Source: Actinomucor elegans (Eukaryota > Mucoromycota > Mucoromycetes > Mucorales > Mucoraceae). From it: a stretch of DNA of 64,000 bases. The notes beneath the pieces are model-generated. The model ran no database searches. It was not told the origin of the DNA and saw nothing but the letters and a program-made list of their open reading frames with translations. The stretch spans positions 97,065-161,064 of the forward strand of contig JAMSLZ010000024.1 in NCBI GenBank assembly GCA_026027325.1, written 5' to 3'. Positions 1 to 11,736 of this stretch are shown one piece after another; the first letter of the stretch is position 1, and the number at the start of each line of letters is the position of its first letter. A program made the position numbers and the translations under genes.

Positions 1-669
1 CATCGCTGTGTGCATTGAAATTTTAGATGAAAATATAGATTCGTAAATCTTTACTGATCCCGGTTTAAAGATGCATTTGATTGCTAGAACATGTTCAAAT
101 AAACTGCTATATTTGTTTGCCTGATTAGCTAAGGCACGTTGAGTATGTTATACTAACATTGATAACTAACTGTAAATTGTTAAGCACAAGTAAGCTACAT
201 CTAATGATTTGTTGATCTTCTAATCAATCATAGTTAAATGTGGCATCTGATTTTATTCCATGTTTAAAGAGTTGATTTTAATAGTATGGTTTGAGTAGGT
301 TTCATTCTAGGATACTTTTGTGCTGATTACCTCCCGATAGCCTTTCCAAACTTTTATATCTAGATAAGCCATTGAATAAACTGTACAATTGTCATACCTG
401 TATTTAGATACGTATTTTAACAAGTAATGAATGTGATACTTGGTCATTCTTCATTATCATTTTTTTCTGATTGAAGCATTTTACTACTAACTACAATGAT
501 CTTTATCTCAAGAAGGGCTTATTGAGAAACTCACGCACCTGTATTTACTACACATTAAAAGAAATATACAGGTACGCACAGTAGGGACTTTGCAAATTTA
601 GGTTGTCACCAACCTCTTTTTGCTTCTGAATCAAACCGTATCGTCAATAGGATTATCTTTATTTAAATT
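1..669. other. Gene-free 3' flank, nothing recognised
   Basis: AT-rich with stops in every frame. It lies downstream of the aminotransferase-like gene on the minus strand. The only structure I noticed is an 8-bp inverted repeat, ACCTGTAT at 537-544 and ATACAGGT at 566-573, flanked by ACGC on both sides; I assign no function to it. Confidence 0.5.
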
Positions 670-1873
670 CTACAAAATTTTATAAGCAGCATTGTAAATC
701 TCTTTTTTAACCTCTGCTCTCAAGTAGTCTATCAATTGTGAGCTTTCCTTAAATTCAATAACGCTAGATAAGCAGTACTGTTTAGAATCTTATAGTGTAC
801 ATGCCGCAAACCACTTACTTTTCATGACCAATATAGACCGCCTCGACTGGTAACAAAAGCCTAGATGTACTAGTAATGAAGCATCCTTCCCATTTTCCCT
901 GCTTGAGATCCTCTAGCTTGGGGAACTCCCATTTGAATGGAATATCATGTTTCTTACAGATATCCAGCACAATTTTCAATATCGAACCCAACAAGACGTG
1001 GTCCAAAGACGCACAATAGACTGTTTTGTTCATCACAACCAAGAAATTAGAAGCCATGCCTTCATACAGCTGGTCACGATCATCCATCAAAATAATCTCA
1101 TTGACATCCTTGGGTTTGTTATTTTCAAGAGTTTGTCGTTCACGTACCCATTGGGAATCCTTGATTTCAGGTGCGGTTCTCGATTTCTTTTCAATCTCTA
1201 CTCTGACACGCTTGTGAGGCGGAAACGAGGGCATGTCGGTGATATGGGCAGCAAAGCAAGGTTGGTGTGTCTAGGTACACGAATGGATAAGCTTTTCTCT
1301 CTTCCTTTCTTTTTTGTCATGTTCTTTCTTACCTCAAAGCTGTAGGTGGCCACGAGTGAGACTTTTGCTTCATGAGGATGCTCAGTATGGGTAGTAGGAT
1401 CAACCGTCTCATAGTACGCTTCGAGTCCCGTTTTGAGTAAAGGGATCAGTTTCTTTTCAAAGGTTACAGGATCTCGAAAGGAAGCAAGCGCATCATGCGC
1501 TTTTTCAGTTTCTAGAGCTGTCTTTCCTTCAAAAGCTATACGTGAAATAGAGTTGGTTATACGCTTCATGTGCGTATTGAGTTCGACAATGGCATCACGG
1601 TGAACGGTACGCATACCAGTGTAAGCACCTTTATGAACTGAAAATCAGTTGAAAGAATTTCTGAAGATACAGCTACTTTACCGCTTGGGTAGGAAAGAAT
1701 AAATTCGTTGAAAGTCTTATTTCCTGATAAGATGCTGTACTTTATTTTAGCTAAATCATTCTCGGAAGCATTGACCTGTTCAATGATGACTAGAAAATTG
1801 AGGTTTAGTGCATGGTTTCCAGGTATTTATTATTAATTTTTTTTTATAGTTTACGTGATGTTTGATTAGTCAT
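670..1873 (-). CDS. Class IV aminotransferase-like (BCAT/D-amino acid aminotransferase fold) protein
   Basis: Five exons on the minus strand: 1855-1873, 1682-1789, 1333-1637, 819-1270, 670-763, giving 325 residues in unbroken phase. Introns are 44-65 nt and all GT-AG. The call rests on the C-terminal class IV signature: the stretch around LYEGMASNFLVV matches the EGxxSNFF motif that binds PLP phosphate in branched-chain and D-amino acid aminotransferases, and HKGAYTGMRTVHRD plus a later EIKDSQWVRER segment place the expected catalytic-lysine region (the K of EIKD is my best candidate). The family's usual product is transamination of amino acids with a PLP cofactor; the exact substrate cannot be read from sequence. 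The start was chosen because exon 1 (MTNQTS) joins the conserved frame through a 65-nt intron; the last exon was found beyond a consensus GTAAGT donor and ends YKIL-stop. Confidence 0.8.
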
Positions 1874-3338
1874 ATCCGAGTAAAAACGCTTTTTAACCGA
1901 AACAACGTATCGTTTCCAATAAGTTGCATCAGTAACCGTGCGTCGGCAAGAAGATAAGATAAAAGTTACAAGCATGAATTAAGAGTCACAGAGAAAAAAT
2001 GGGGCCATTCTGATGTTTAATAACCCCTTGAAGATTTTTGAATATTCATCGTTGGCTATGTATCAAAGTCTATAAAACCATAAAAGATATATAGACAAAC
2101 TTCTCTTCAAACTAATAATAGCTTATATTGTTTAGACTTTCAGAACAGAGGTTGAACATGCAAAGATATGAATTAATGATATATTCTCTTTTAAAGACTG
2201 TTTGAATTGGCTGAAAAGTAAATTCTAAAAAGAAGTGTTTTCGAACAAGTTTCTGAAGAGACATTTTGGAAACATGACTTGGCAACATTCTAGTGGAATA
2301 TTATTGTTAGATAGTACCTACTTTATTATAGAAAGCATAATCTCTTCTAAGAATAATGCTTATACCAATAACTCTAATGAATGAGTATCATACGCATACT
2401 TTAATATTTTAACAATAGCAAGGGTATGGGGGACTCGGTAAAACGCAACTGAAGCAAATTGACATTGAAGGTATAATAAACCAGCATCCCCTGTTTCGGT
2501 TAAAACAATAGTCCATGACTTTTGAGCCACTTTTATTGTTAATTTTGAGACTGGTCAACTTTTGTACCAATCTACAGTTTCAATATGAAAGACTATCAAG
2601 TAAAAATGGATTACTTCAAATGAACAATCCCTATACTTCAACAATTGCTCCTAACCAAATAGAAAATCTGAATCAAAACACAATGATTATTGCTCTGATT
2701 TTATGCTTAAGCTAGTAATTAATGCGCAAAATGTGTACATTATCCAGTAGCTATTTGGATGCTGCCATTTTGAGACCAGAAGAAGGAAACTGGAAAAAAC
2801 AAGTGTCTATTTATATTATACTCATTTATTTTTACATACATATTCAAGAGATATCCCACTATTATTAGTATGCAGTCAGTGATTTAACGAGTTATGTTTG
2901 ATGTTTGCTGAGAGCGTAATAATAAAGAGAGAGAAAAACTCTGGTTAAACGATCTCTGTCGTACTTTACACATATTAAATGTATTTAATAATACATACTG
3001 TGGACTCTCCCCTCACAGTTAAGTTGTATATCATTTAGAACTCCCTTTAGTACAGAACCCACTATTCCTCCCTCTCCGAACACCATCATTTACAATTAAC
3101 CAATAGCTTAACCTCTGTCTGCAATAACCATTACATGTCGATATAAAATAGCTTTAAATGGACACAATAATGTATTGCCCGAAGCATGTGTTACTTTGAA
3201 TATTACAGTATCAGTAAGGTTTATTTTAATATAATATTTTTTTTAAAAAAAGACAAGAAAAATAGTTATACAAATGATGTAGTATATGATATTGATTACA
3301 AATATAAAAAAAGGGTATTATACATGAAGGAGAAGCAT
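1874..3338. other. Intergenic, no gene recognised
   Basis: AT-rich spacer between two minus-strand genes. It contains short open stretches (for example near 2515-2715) without recognisable domains, and a T8A7 palindromic run at 3237-3251 about 90 bp past the stop of the MFS gene. It should also hold the promoter of the aminotransferase-like gene, but I see no clear TATA box. Confidence 0.5.
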
Positions 3339-4954
3339 TTACAATCTGAATTGAAAATCCAAACGATTCGATCCAAGGTCTTTGGTGGTTTCATTGTAAT
3401 GCTTCTGTTCCTCTTCAGTCATGGCGTTCCATTCCTTGGCACGAATATGATTAGTGAGCGCATATCGATAGCGCAAACCCAAGAACAAGACCACTGTAGC
3501 CACTTGCAAACCAATGTTAATCCAGTTACCTTTGTGAAAGTAGGGAGCATCACTGTCTTGATAGATTTGTGAACCGGGCACACCGTTGATATTGGCTGCA
3601 CCAATAACAGCACCAAGTGCAAGCGCACGTTTACCAATAGGAGCTAAATTGGAAGACATCCAAGCAATTTGCATACCATGCCATGAAGGGTTTGAAGCTG
3701 TGAACAAAGCAGCACCATACAAACTCCAGCGATTTGAATTGTCTGGTAGCACCTCGAGCACAATAAATCCTATCAGGGTCCAAACAGTACCAATGAGCGC
3801 GTGGAATGCGACGTTACCATAGCGATCAGAACTGCGAGCAATGATAATGGAGAAAATAAGGCCAATAATGTAAGAAGGAGCAGTAAGAAGGTTACTATCC
3901 GTCACAGAGAAGCCGGCAGTGTTGATGATAGTAGGCAAATAGTTTTGAATGGGTGTCATGGACATTTGGCCAATGAAGGTGATAATTAGATGAGTCCAGA
4001 GTTTTGTATCTATAAATGCTTGCTTGACATCGTCCCAAACAATGGGTTTATTCTGTTCTTTCTTGGTCAAATCATCACGAATAATACGAGTAATGGCAAT
4101 CTTTTGTTCGCGCTCTGTAAACCAGCCTAGTTTACCTCGAATACCACCAGAAGTCCTTAGAGGGCTTGAAGGCAAATAAAAGAAAGCAACAATGCCTACA
4201 ATGTGGGTCATAATACCATCCAATAAAAAGAGCCATTTCCATCCTTCCAATCCACCGATACCTCTCATACGAAAGACACCAAACGAAATAAGACCAGAGA
4301 AAGCAGAAGCAAAGTTTTGGACACCCCAGAACCAAGCAAGACGCGTAGCCAATTCATTTGTCTTATACCAACCTGTGAGATAAGCGAGACATGCAGGAAT
4401 GAAGCCAGCTTCAGTTACTGCAATGAAAACGCGAACAGCCATGAATCCGCCAAAGTTATGAACTAACGCATGAGCCCAGGTAACAATAGCCCAAGAGTTC
4501 ATCAAAATTGGAATCCATAAATGAGCACCGATAATTTTTACAACAGCGTTTGAGGGAAGTGTAAAAAGAGTAAAAATTAACGAATACACAAGGATACTTG
4601 TGTTGACGCCGTCATTGGTAAACCCCAAGTCTTTAGCCAAGTCATCAGATATTGCATTTGCTAAATATTCGAATTCTTAGCTCGGCGGACATACGAATAA
4701 TATTCTTTAGACTTACAGATATTGGTACGATCCATGTTGAGGACAAAGGTCGTGAGTAAAATGAATGACATTAGTCTTATATCCAGTTTGTTTCGCACTT
4801 TTTGCTCTTCTTCGTCTGTCCACTCCATGCATTCATCGTAACTATCAGTTGCGAAACTTTCTTCGTCAGTAGACTCGTAATAGGCTTTCTTGTCGCTTAT
4901 CGTTTTGACAATGGACTCGTTATCAAGTTTTGAAGATGTATCTTTAAGAGTCAT
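3339..4954 (-). CDS. MFS transporter, anion:cation symporter (Dal5/Tna1-like) family
   Basis: Two exons (4717-4954 and 3339-4660) separated by a 56-nt intron give 519 residues. The splice joins MDRTNI to SNAISDDLAKDLG, recreating the DRxNISNAxxxxLxxDL stretch typical of the first transmembrane loop in the fungal allantoate/nicotinate permease group (Dal5, Tna1, Vht1, Seo1 relatives). After an acidic cytosolic N-terminus of about 75 residues there are about twelve hydrophobic segments; the sequence RVFIAVTEAGFIPACLAYL matches the family's TM4-5 region, and SDRYGN matches the loop after TM8. Plasma-membrane uptake of an organic anion or vitamin is the family role; the substrate (allantoate, nicotinate, pantothenate or other) cannot be decided here. 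The start codon is the first ATG and lies directly after a TA repeat. Confidence 0.9.
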
Positions 4955-4975
4955 TTATATATATATATATATATA
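4955..4975. repeat. (TA)n microsatellite
   Basis: About ten TA units immediately upstream of the MFS start codon, within its 5' untranslated/promoter region. Length is likely variable between strains; it may double as a TATA-like element. Confidence 0.8.
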
Positions 4976-7900
4976 AAAAGGAGGGGGGATTGGTTCAAGA
5001 TAAATATCATTAAGAACAAACTTCTTTTATATACAGTTACTTAATAGTAATACAAAGAGTGTATCACCACTTAACGATTTACAAGAAGAATATGGCGCCT
5101 TATTATGAACTTGGACTCCTATATCACTTTGGCACATATAAAGCAGAAATCATGAAATATGTAAAATCGATTGTGCAATTTCGCGATCATAATACGTGGT
5201 GTATGTGGTACCATGAACCTGATTGGGTGTCCTGAACGCTGTAAATCGGATTTTCAGCGTATTGCGCAATTTTACTATAATGTTTTGTAAGAAACTCTTG
5301 AATAGAAAATATTTTCGCAATATGGATAAATCTAATTGGAGTCACCTGTTGTTATCTAGATCGGATAACTTGAATAGTACAAACTATGAATCGAGGTTTG
5401 TGTCGATGCTCGCCCCAGTAATTGATCAACAACACAGTTTATGTGGAGGGAATGCCAGAAAATAGAATAAGCTCTGTTCTCCGCTTAGCGGTGCTCTATT
5501 ATTTGCGCGATCTAAGATGGTGCAGTTATATTTATCGCCATATTACCGAACATTGAAAAAGCAGCTCGTAAATACTGTTTTAATAATTTATCAAATAATA
5601 TATACCATAATTTGTTATCAAGAATATATAGCATCTTTTCATTCTGTTATAACGATCACGGTGATATGATCGATATGACATATTAGTATCATCGAATAAT
5701 AATAAGCAGAAAAGTTTGCCTAACACTTTTGTCATAATATGTACTGGCTCATAAATAGTATATTATATGCTCTATGAAATACTTCATTACCTCCATATTT
5801 TTTTCCAAAATATCCCTTTGGTATCTTAATGCAGTACTGGCTATGTTTTGGATGTGTTTTGTTGGTTTATAGGTACATTGGTTTCGCTGGATAATGAGGG
5901 TTCCATTATACAAGCCGCCCACTCCATTATTAGACGAATACTATTAGAAATAATATATGTTCATCATCGGTCTAGTATAGTGCTCTGAGCACGACAGAAA
6001 ACATAAAATAGACAAATATCTTGACAAGATTAATTTTAGTATCGTTAACTCTCTGAATCAAGCAATCTTCGGGCTTAATTTTATAATATCTACTCTCTTT
6101 GGCGCAAAGTGCTTGTCTTATTTTCTTTCAATGATTAAATTATTGGACAGAAAATCTGACTGTACTACTTTTATTTCTTTTCCGCGTTTGCGTACGTAAT
6201 ATATGTAATTCAAAACCTAAGAAAGTGGTATCAATGTAAAGAGAAAAAAAACTTCTAATGCAATATATCTGGACTTCGAACTGACTATCATTTCGACCAT
6301 TAGCTTTAGTAGCTGTACAAAAGGATACGATTTATCATCTCTTGGCAAGGTTTATTCCCTGCATATCGTTTTTGTTTTGAATTTTTCTTGGCAGATTTTT
6401 TCCATCCGTATGTCAAGTTTGTTTTACAAGATATACTGGATCTGGTCAAGCATCTGATCTTCTACTGTCGTCCTTAAGATAGTAATTAGAAAAGAAATCA
6501 TTTTTCAGTTTCTGTGATCTACGGTCGATATCCGCGATACTAAGATAGTTTTATACTCATTGGGCTTCTACAAGGTTCGTTACTGACAGAAATCTGGAAT
6601 ATCTACTGCCGTGATCATTATTTTCAAACTACCAAATTTCTGGAAAGCATACTTTCGTAGTATTATTGATGCTACACCCTCTCTCTGTCCCTCTGATGTG
6701 ACCTTCATCCACAAGATATCGGTTAATATGTCCAGAAAGATCAGCTACATTTTTTGCAATAATATTCGCAGTTAGCCTAGCGTAGATTTTCGTGTATACT
6801 TTGCTTTATTTTATAATTTATTTATCAGATTATTTCAATTTGCGTCTGCCTCGTTGATTGAGTTTTTTCTTATTTTACATGGAGCAATAAATAAATAGCT
6901 TTTTTTTAAAGGGGAAGCGCGCTTAAACTCTTACCCTTAGATGTGCTGGCATAGGTAATGGATAAGCATTGATCCAGCAGAAATAGAATAAAGCATTAGT
7001 TCAGTAAATATGGGCTAGGCATTGATTTAGTAAACATATTGTAAGTACCACACACGAAAATTTACCATGTGGCAATGATCGTATTTTTTTTAAAAATAAG
7101 CAACACTTAGAAAATTGACTAGCCTCATTGCATCTAGAAAAAATATTTATGCCAATCTCCGTATAATATCTCATCTAATTGCTAGGCCTAACTCAGACTG
7201 AGCTACACAGCTTCAATATTTCTTTTATTGGTGAAAACTATGACAATTGTTAAGTAATATCTAAATTTTGTGAAGTATACGAATAAATGGTTTTAATATA
7301 GAATAAGGCTTTTTGGATACCCTTTACTACCATAATAAGAGCCGCTTCGCGGCAAAATTGAGATAAGATTTTATACCCATGGTTTGTGTAGTGGCTTATC
7401 AAGAATATGTTGCGTTCACATGTTTAATAGCTCTCTGAGTTATCTGTTACTCTACAAGTTCCTTTGGGTGATAACATTGACCAAGGCTCTCAGGCACATA
7501 GTGTATAGTAGAAAGCTATCTCATGTAAGGCATCTAACTTGGTATAAGTATAACGAGCATGTATATATAATATTTTCGAATTACAATATATACCTTGCCT
7601 ATTCAAAAGGATACTATATTAAATCGTGTTATTGGAAGGGAGGGGAGGAGAGGAAACATGACTCATTTCATTCAATCTATAGTGATCTATAAATTTCTTG
7701 GCCAATTTGGGTTATGGACCACATTTAATGAATAGCGTATACTTGGAGTGTATTATTACATCTATTGAAATCTATTTTGAAGTGAAGATTTGGTAAATGA
7801 TCTTGTTTTCAGCTGGATGAATTACATCTCTTTGCCTTTTCTATAATAAAAAATCCACATGTCTAAATATAAAGATGTATATCTTCAGTGGCCCATCATA

Positions 7901-9253
7901 ACGATTAGATTTAACCCTACCTAAAAAATAGAAACTGGCTTGTTAAACAAGAAGAATAAGTAATCACACAGTTATCCTTTCTGTTAATATTCCAATTGCT
8001 CATAATAATACTTGTCATTCTTTAACCATTTTTTTTTTAAAAAAGTTATTATTCGGTATATATTAAAAGTATTCTACATAAATTACAGGTGCTATGTATA
8101 TACAATTACATATATTCTATACGATCTATCATTTAAACTATAACCACGCTTTTTTTTTATCGTAAGTAGTTTGAATAATTTTGATCTGCACAGCACCTAC
8201 ATCCTATCTCTGATCATTGCAGACAAAATGACAGTGTTTCACTTTAATTTCTGAGAATACGCAAGTAAACCAATTCAGAACCATAAGTTTGATACTCAAT
8301 TTCTCCAAGCAAAACCAAACAAACTCTTTTATGTTCTTATGTCACAAGTGTAAATGGTTTGATAATAATGGTATAGCAATTACGGTGAAAGATCAAGAAT
8401 CGCCATACGACTCTATTGTATAAATTTCATTTACGTCAGCGAATGGCTAGTACAAGTTGCGTGTATAAAAATGAAAAGATAAATTGCACGGCAGCTCAAT
8501 CTAAACACTTGGTATACTGATCTGGTGCAATGTATAATGTTAATATGTCGAATGACATATTGATCGAGCTAATCTATATGAAATGTATGTCATTTACAAA
8601 AGAACTATTGATCAGGTTATTCTACTGATGATTCTGGTAGATCCAATTGTCATCCTGACCATGAAATAGTCATCAAATGCGCCATTAAATTGAGATCAGC
8701 ACAGAGGTCTGTTGATCATTAGCTCTAATATGTATAAAGTGTACTCAATTTATCGAGTATCTGTAAAGTATGTCATATTCATTGTAACCTAGTCAAATAA
8801 CCGTTTTGGTAGATGCTGTATCTCATTCCGGAACGATACTATACGTTGGATATTCATACTAATTAGTTGAAGAAATATTAAAAATGTTGATACAAGCGTT
8901 TCATGCAAATTTCACACACACAGTAAATATAAATGATCCACTCACTGTTTAATATAGACATTGTTAGCATCATTACTACGACTATGGTAGTCGACAAACA
9001 AAATGCATTACAAAAGTTCATTATAATAAATATTTTAAGGTGGAAGCACACTGGATTACCATATGGCATACACAATGAAATTCTACGTCATATAATATAA
9101 GTATTGTATTTAGAGAATTTAAATGATATTTGACTGGATTTTCATATAATAAATGGAGAATATCCTGTGCATAATAGTCGATAACATCTATTTACCAATA
9201 CAACAGGCATGAATGCTTAGCATTGTAATTGTGTTCATTTCATCTTGAGAATA
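4976..9253. other. 4.3 kb gene-poor stretch
   Basis: No gene could be supported. Notable contents: a GCCGC-TTC-GCGGC perfect hairpin at 7341-7353; T10A6 palindromic run at 8029-8044; and several open but ATG-less stretches that read like protein without a family I know (about 5990-6200 and 6316-6478 on the plus strand). These could be remnants of old elements. The rest is AT-rich noncoding sequence. Confidence 0.4.
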
Positions 9254-10047
9254 CTAGACAATTTCTTTCTCTTCTGATTTTTTATCGTCTTTCAAGGTTA
9301 TTTTGATTTCAAATCTTTCAAAATCCATAGCTGTGATTGCATCAAAAGCTACATCATAAAGAATCAGGGACCATTCAAAAAAGGCATAGATCGTATAAGC
9401 TAACATATATGCATGCGTTGTTAGTATCCATGTTTTTCTGTCATACCATGCAACGTACCACCAGGAACTTGATGCACTTTATGTTCAAGAAAAAAGTAAA
9501 CCATTGGTGGCAATGTTCCGAAAAAGGCCAATGTAAATAATCTTCTGCGCTTGATAGCTTCACTATTTGTACTTGGCGTAGTATAAATCACGCCTAATTG
9601 CCAAGGCAATGTACATAGTACATATACCACCATAGCCACATCATGAGTCATATGGTCGTCTGTAGAAGTGATAAAGACCCAACCGCCACAAGAAACGGTT
9701 CGAACAAGACCGACTCCAAGTAAAAACTTGGCAAATCCGATGGAGGATGATCGCTTACTCAAAAAGTACCATAGACCTACAAGCGCGAATCGAGGGCCTG
9801 CTGTTAAGGCAATGAGAATCTGAAAAAAGGCGCGCGCTGGATATCGATCACCCGTGGTGGCGCTCACACTAGGGAACCATTCCTAATAATTTTTAGTAAA
9901 TACTTGTTTATGTCGGGCGAGTTCATCTAAATATAAGAGAGTATTTACCTGAGGATATCCGAAATGTTCGTTTTGTACAATCTTTTCATAGTGCGTATAG
10001 CATCCAACGACAAGGGCTATCAGAAACGCGCCTGCATATGCTTTCAT
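9254..10047 (-). CDS. Frag1/DRAM/Sfk1-family membrane protein, PGAP2/Cwf43-N-terminal-like
   Basis: Three exons (9949-10047, 9447-9882, 9254-9399) with introns of 66 and 47 nt give 226 residues. Conserved stretches: GYPQEWFPSVSATTGDRYP and FFQILIALTAGPRF near the N-terminus, and HAYTIYAFFEW followed by a DVAFD segment near the C-terminus. These are the hallmarks of PGAP2 and of the N-terminal half of yeast Cwh43, multispan ER/Golgi proteins that act in remodelling the lipid of GPI anchors. At about 226 residues it is near the size of stand-alone PGAP2 (about 250) and not a Cwh43 fusion. The last exon is found only by removing an intron that contains a perfect TACTAAC branch site. The start is the ATG preceding the first hydrophobic segment (KAYAGAFLIALVVG); an in-frame stop lies upstream. 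Confidence 0.85.
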
Positions 10048-10797
10048 TAGGTGCTTCAATGGATATATCTGCGTCCCATGCGTGACTTACTGTAAGCAAA
10101 TACTGTATGTGAATAAGATATATACTCTGCCGGAATCTTAGAATGCGCGCATAAAAGAAAAGTTAATGAGCAATGTTTGCCATGTCCAATGTAAAGAATT
10201 TACCCTTGCGACTGTATTCTTTTCGAAATTGTTTCTCATTTTGCCAGAAAAAAAAATAGAAAAATGTATCAGGGCAGAAAAAAAAATATGTAAAAGCCGT
10301 GTGAATGTAGCCACGTGTAACTAGGCGCAAGAGCCCGATTTACCCGTAGACGCATTGACAGTGGCCAAAGTGCTGTTGGTCAATTTCAGATAAGGTTTAC
10401 TTTTTTCCCTTGAAAAAATAACATAAAATATCGATTATTCCGAGTAAAACAGGTGTACAGATAAAGGAATAAGGAAGTTTCTATAGTTCATTTGAGAAAC
10501 CATTAGTTCAGTGAACGTCTAAATACGGAAAATTTATTTCATTGGTTAGCGGTATTGTTCTACAATTCACCTGTTAGATTAAAGATTAAGCAAAACAAAT
10601 CAAAATATATCTAAATTTCTGGGAATAGTTGTTTGTTTTGTATAAGCTTGTTATCAAAAATGCTATGTTTATATAAGCAGGTACTTGAGGTAAAATTAAG
10701 CAAATAAAGGATATCTATAGCACCAATTGAATTAGGCTCCGCATAAACACAAAAAAAAAAAAGAATCACTTCTAGGTCAACATCAAAACCAGGTATA

Positions 10798-10941
10798 TTA
10801 ATAGTTTTTGGCAACTAAGTAGATATTGCTGCGCATTTCTGAAGCAGCTTGTTCGTACAATAACTCGCATTCATATACAAGTGCTACAGGAAGATCTACG
10901 TTGATAGCCGGACAGCCAAACGGAGAATAAATGTTATCCAT
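10798..10941 (-). CDS. Possible small protein of 47 residues, unknown
   Basis: A single ATG-to-TAA frame beginning MDNIYSPFGCPAINVD and ending YLVAKNY. I do not recognise it. It is acidic, contains two cysteines, has no signal peptide and has balanced amino-acid use unlike the AT-rich noise around it. A TTATAA-like element lies just upstream. It could be a small gene, one exon of a larger gene whose other exons I cannot see, or an old transposon fragment. Confidence 0.25.
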   Translation of the reverse strand: MDNIYSPFGCPAINVDLPVALVYECELLYEQAASEMRSNIYLVAKNY

Positions 10942-11419
10942 TGATTATAAACCCAAAGATCGGCTCGGTATCAGTAACGAACTGAGATAGAGATGTTATT
11001 TTCAGGGTAAGGGGAAAGATATAGAACGAAAAGGCACCGATTTCTAACAGTAAACCTAGAAGTGTTTTTACCAATAAATAATATTGTAGGTTTAAAGATA
11101 AGTGTCGTTTCATGTTTATATCAGGTATTTATCATACGAGAAAAGTAACTAATAGAGCCCCACAGGGGTAAGACAGGCGTAAGAAAACTAATTGAAACTA
11201 TATTGATATCACGGAAGGGCTACAAAATTTAATTTTGTTCTGTCAAGGAAAGTGTCTGTGACATGTCGTGTGAAAGAATATCTCTATCGGTTTGAAACCT
11301 AATAAACTACTTTCTTGATGATAGATGACGCAAAAAAGCAACAAATTTAATATGGTCATCTGTACCTAATCGTGTTTTTGTGTAATACGCGGTGATATGG
11401 AGTTAAATTAGGCCACAGT

Positions 11420-11445
11420 AAAAAAAAAAAAAAAAAAAAAAAAAA
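11420..11445. repeat. Poly-A run of 26 nt
   Basis: Uninterrupted A26. No coding remnant lies directly upstream, so a retroposed tail is not shown. Confidence 0.9.
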
Positions 11446-11669
11446 GTATACATAGATGTATTTCCAGAAGAGTGAGCATACTGTAGTACATTAGTCATGT
11501 CCTGTTATACTTTTGTTCCGGGACAATATGCTGCCGTGCCGTCGAAATCAGATCTCATCTGAGTTTTATGACGTGTATAGATTATCCAGCAGAGGAGCGT
11601 GAGATCGACTGTGCTGATCTTAAAAACACTAACCATTCAAATGCAATGCAGTCAAAACGAAAGATCTAT

Positions 11670-11677
11670 TATAAATA
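11670..11677 (+). promoter_or_regulatory. TATA box of the IDO gene
   Basis: TATAAATA 60 bp before the start codon, followed by a strongly pyrimidine-rich leader (repeated TTTTC) up to the ATG. The same arrangement occurs at other starts in this window. Confidence 0.6.
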
Positions 11678-11736
11678 TGATATCTTTTTTTTAAGACATT
11701 TCTTTTTCTTTTCTTTTCTTTAACAAATTAAATATA

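Larger units (their letters stand above)
10048..11736. other. Intergenic region between PGAP2-like and IDO genes
   Basis: Divergent promoter region for the PGAP2-like gene (minus) and the dioxygenase gene (plus). It contains a CACGTG E-box near 10313, a possible 47-residue ORF (separate entry), a 26-nt poly-A run and the TATA box of the dioxygenase gene. Nothing else recognised. Confidence 0.5.

Noticed and set aside
11420..11445. Poly-A run as the tail of a retroposed gene
   Set aside because: No coding or repeat similarity immediately upstream on either strand.
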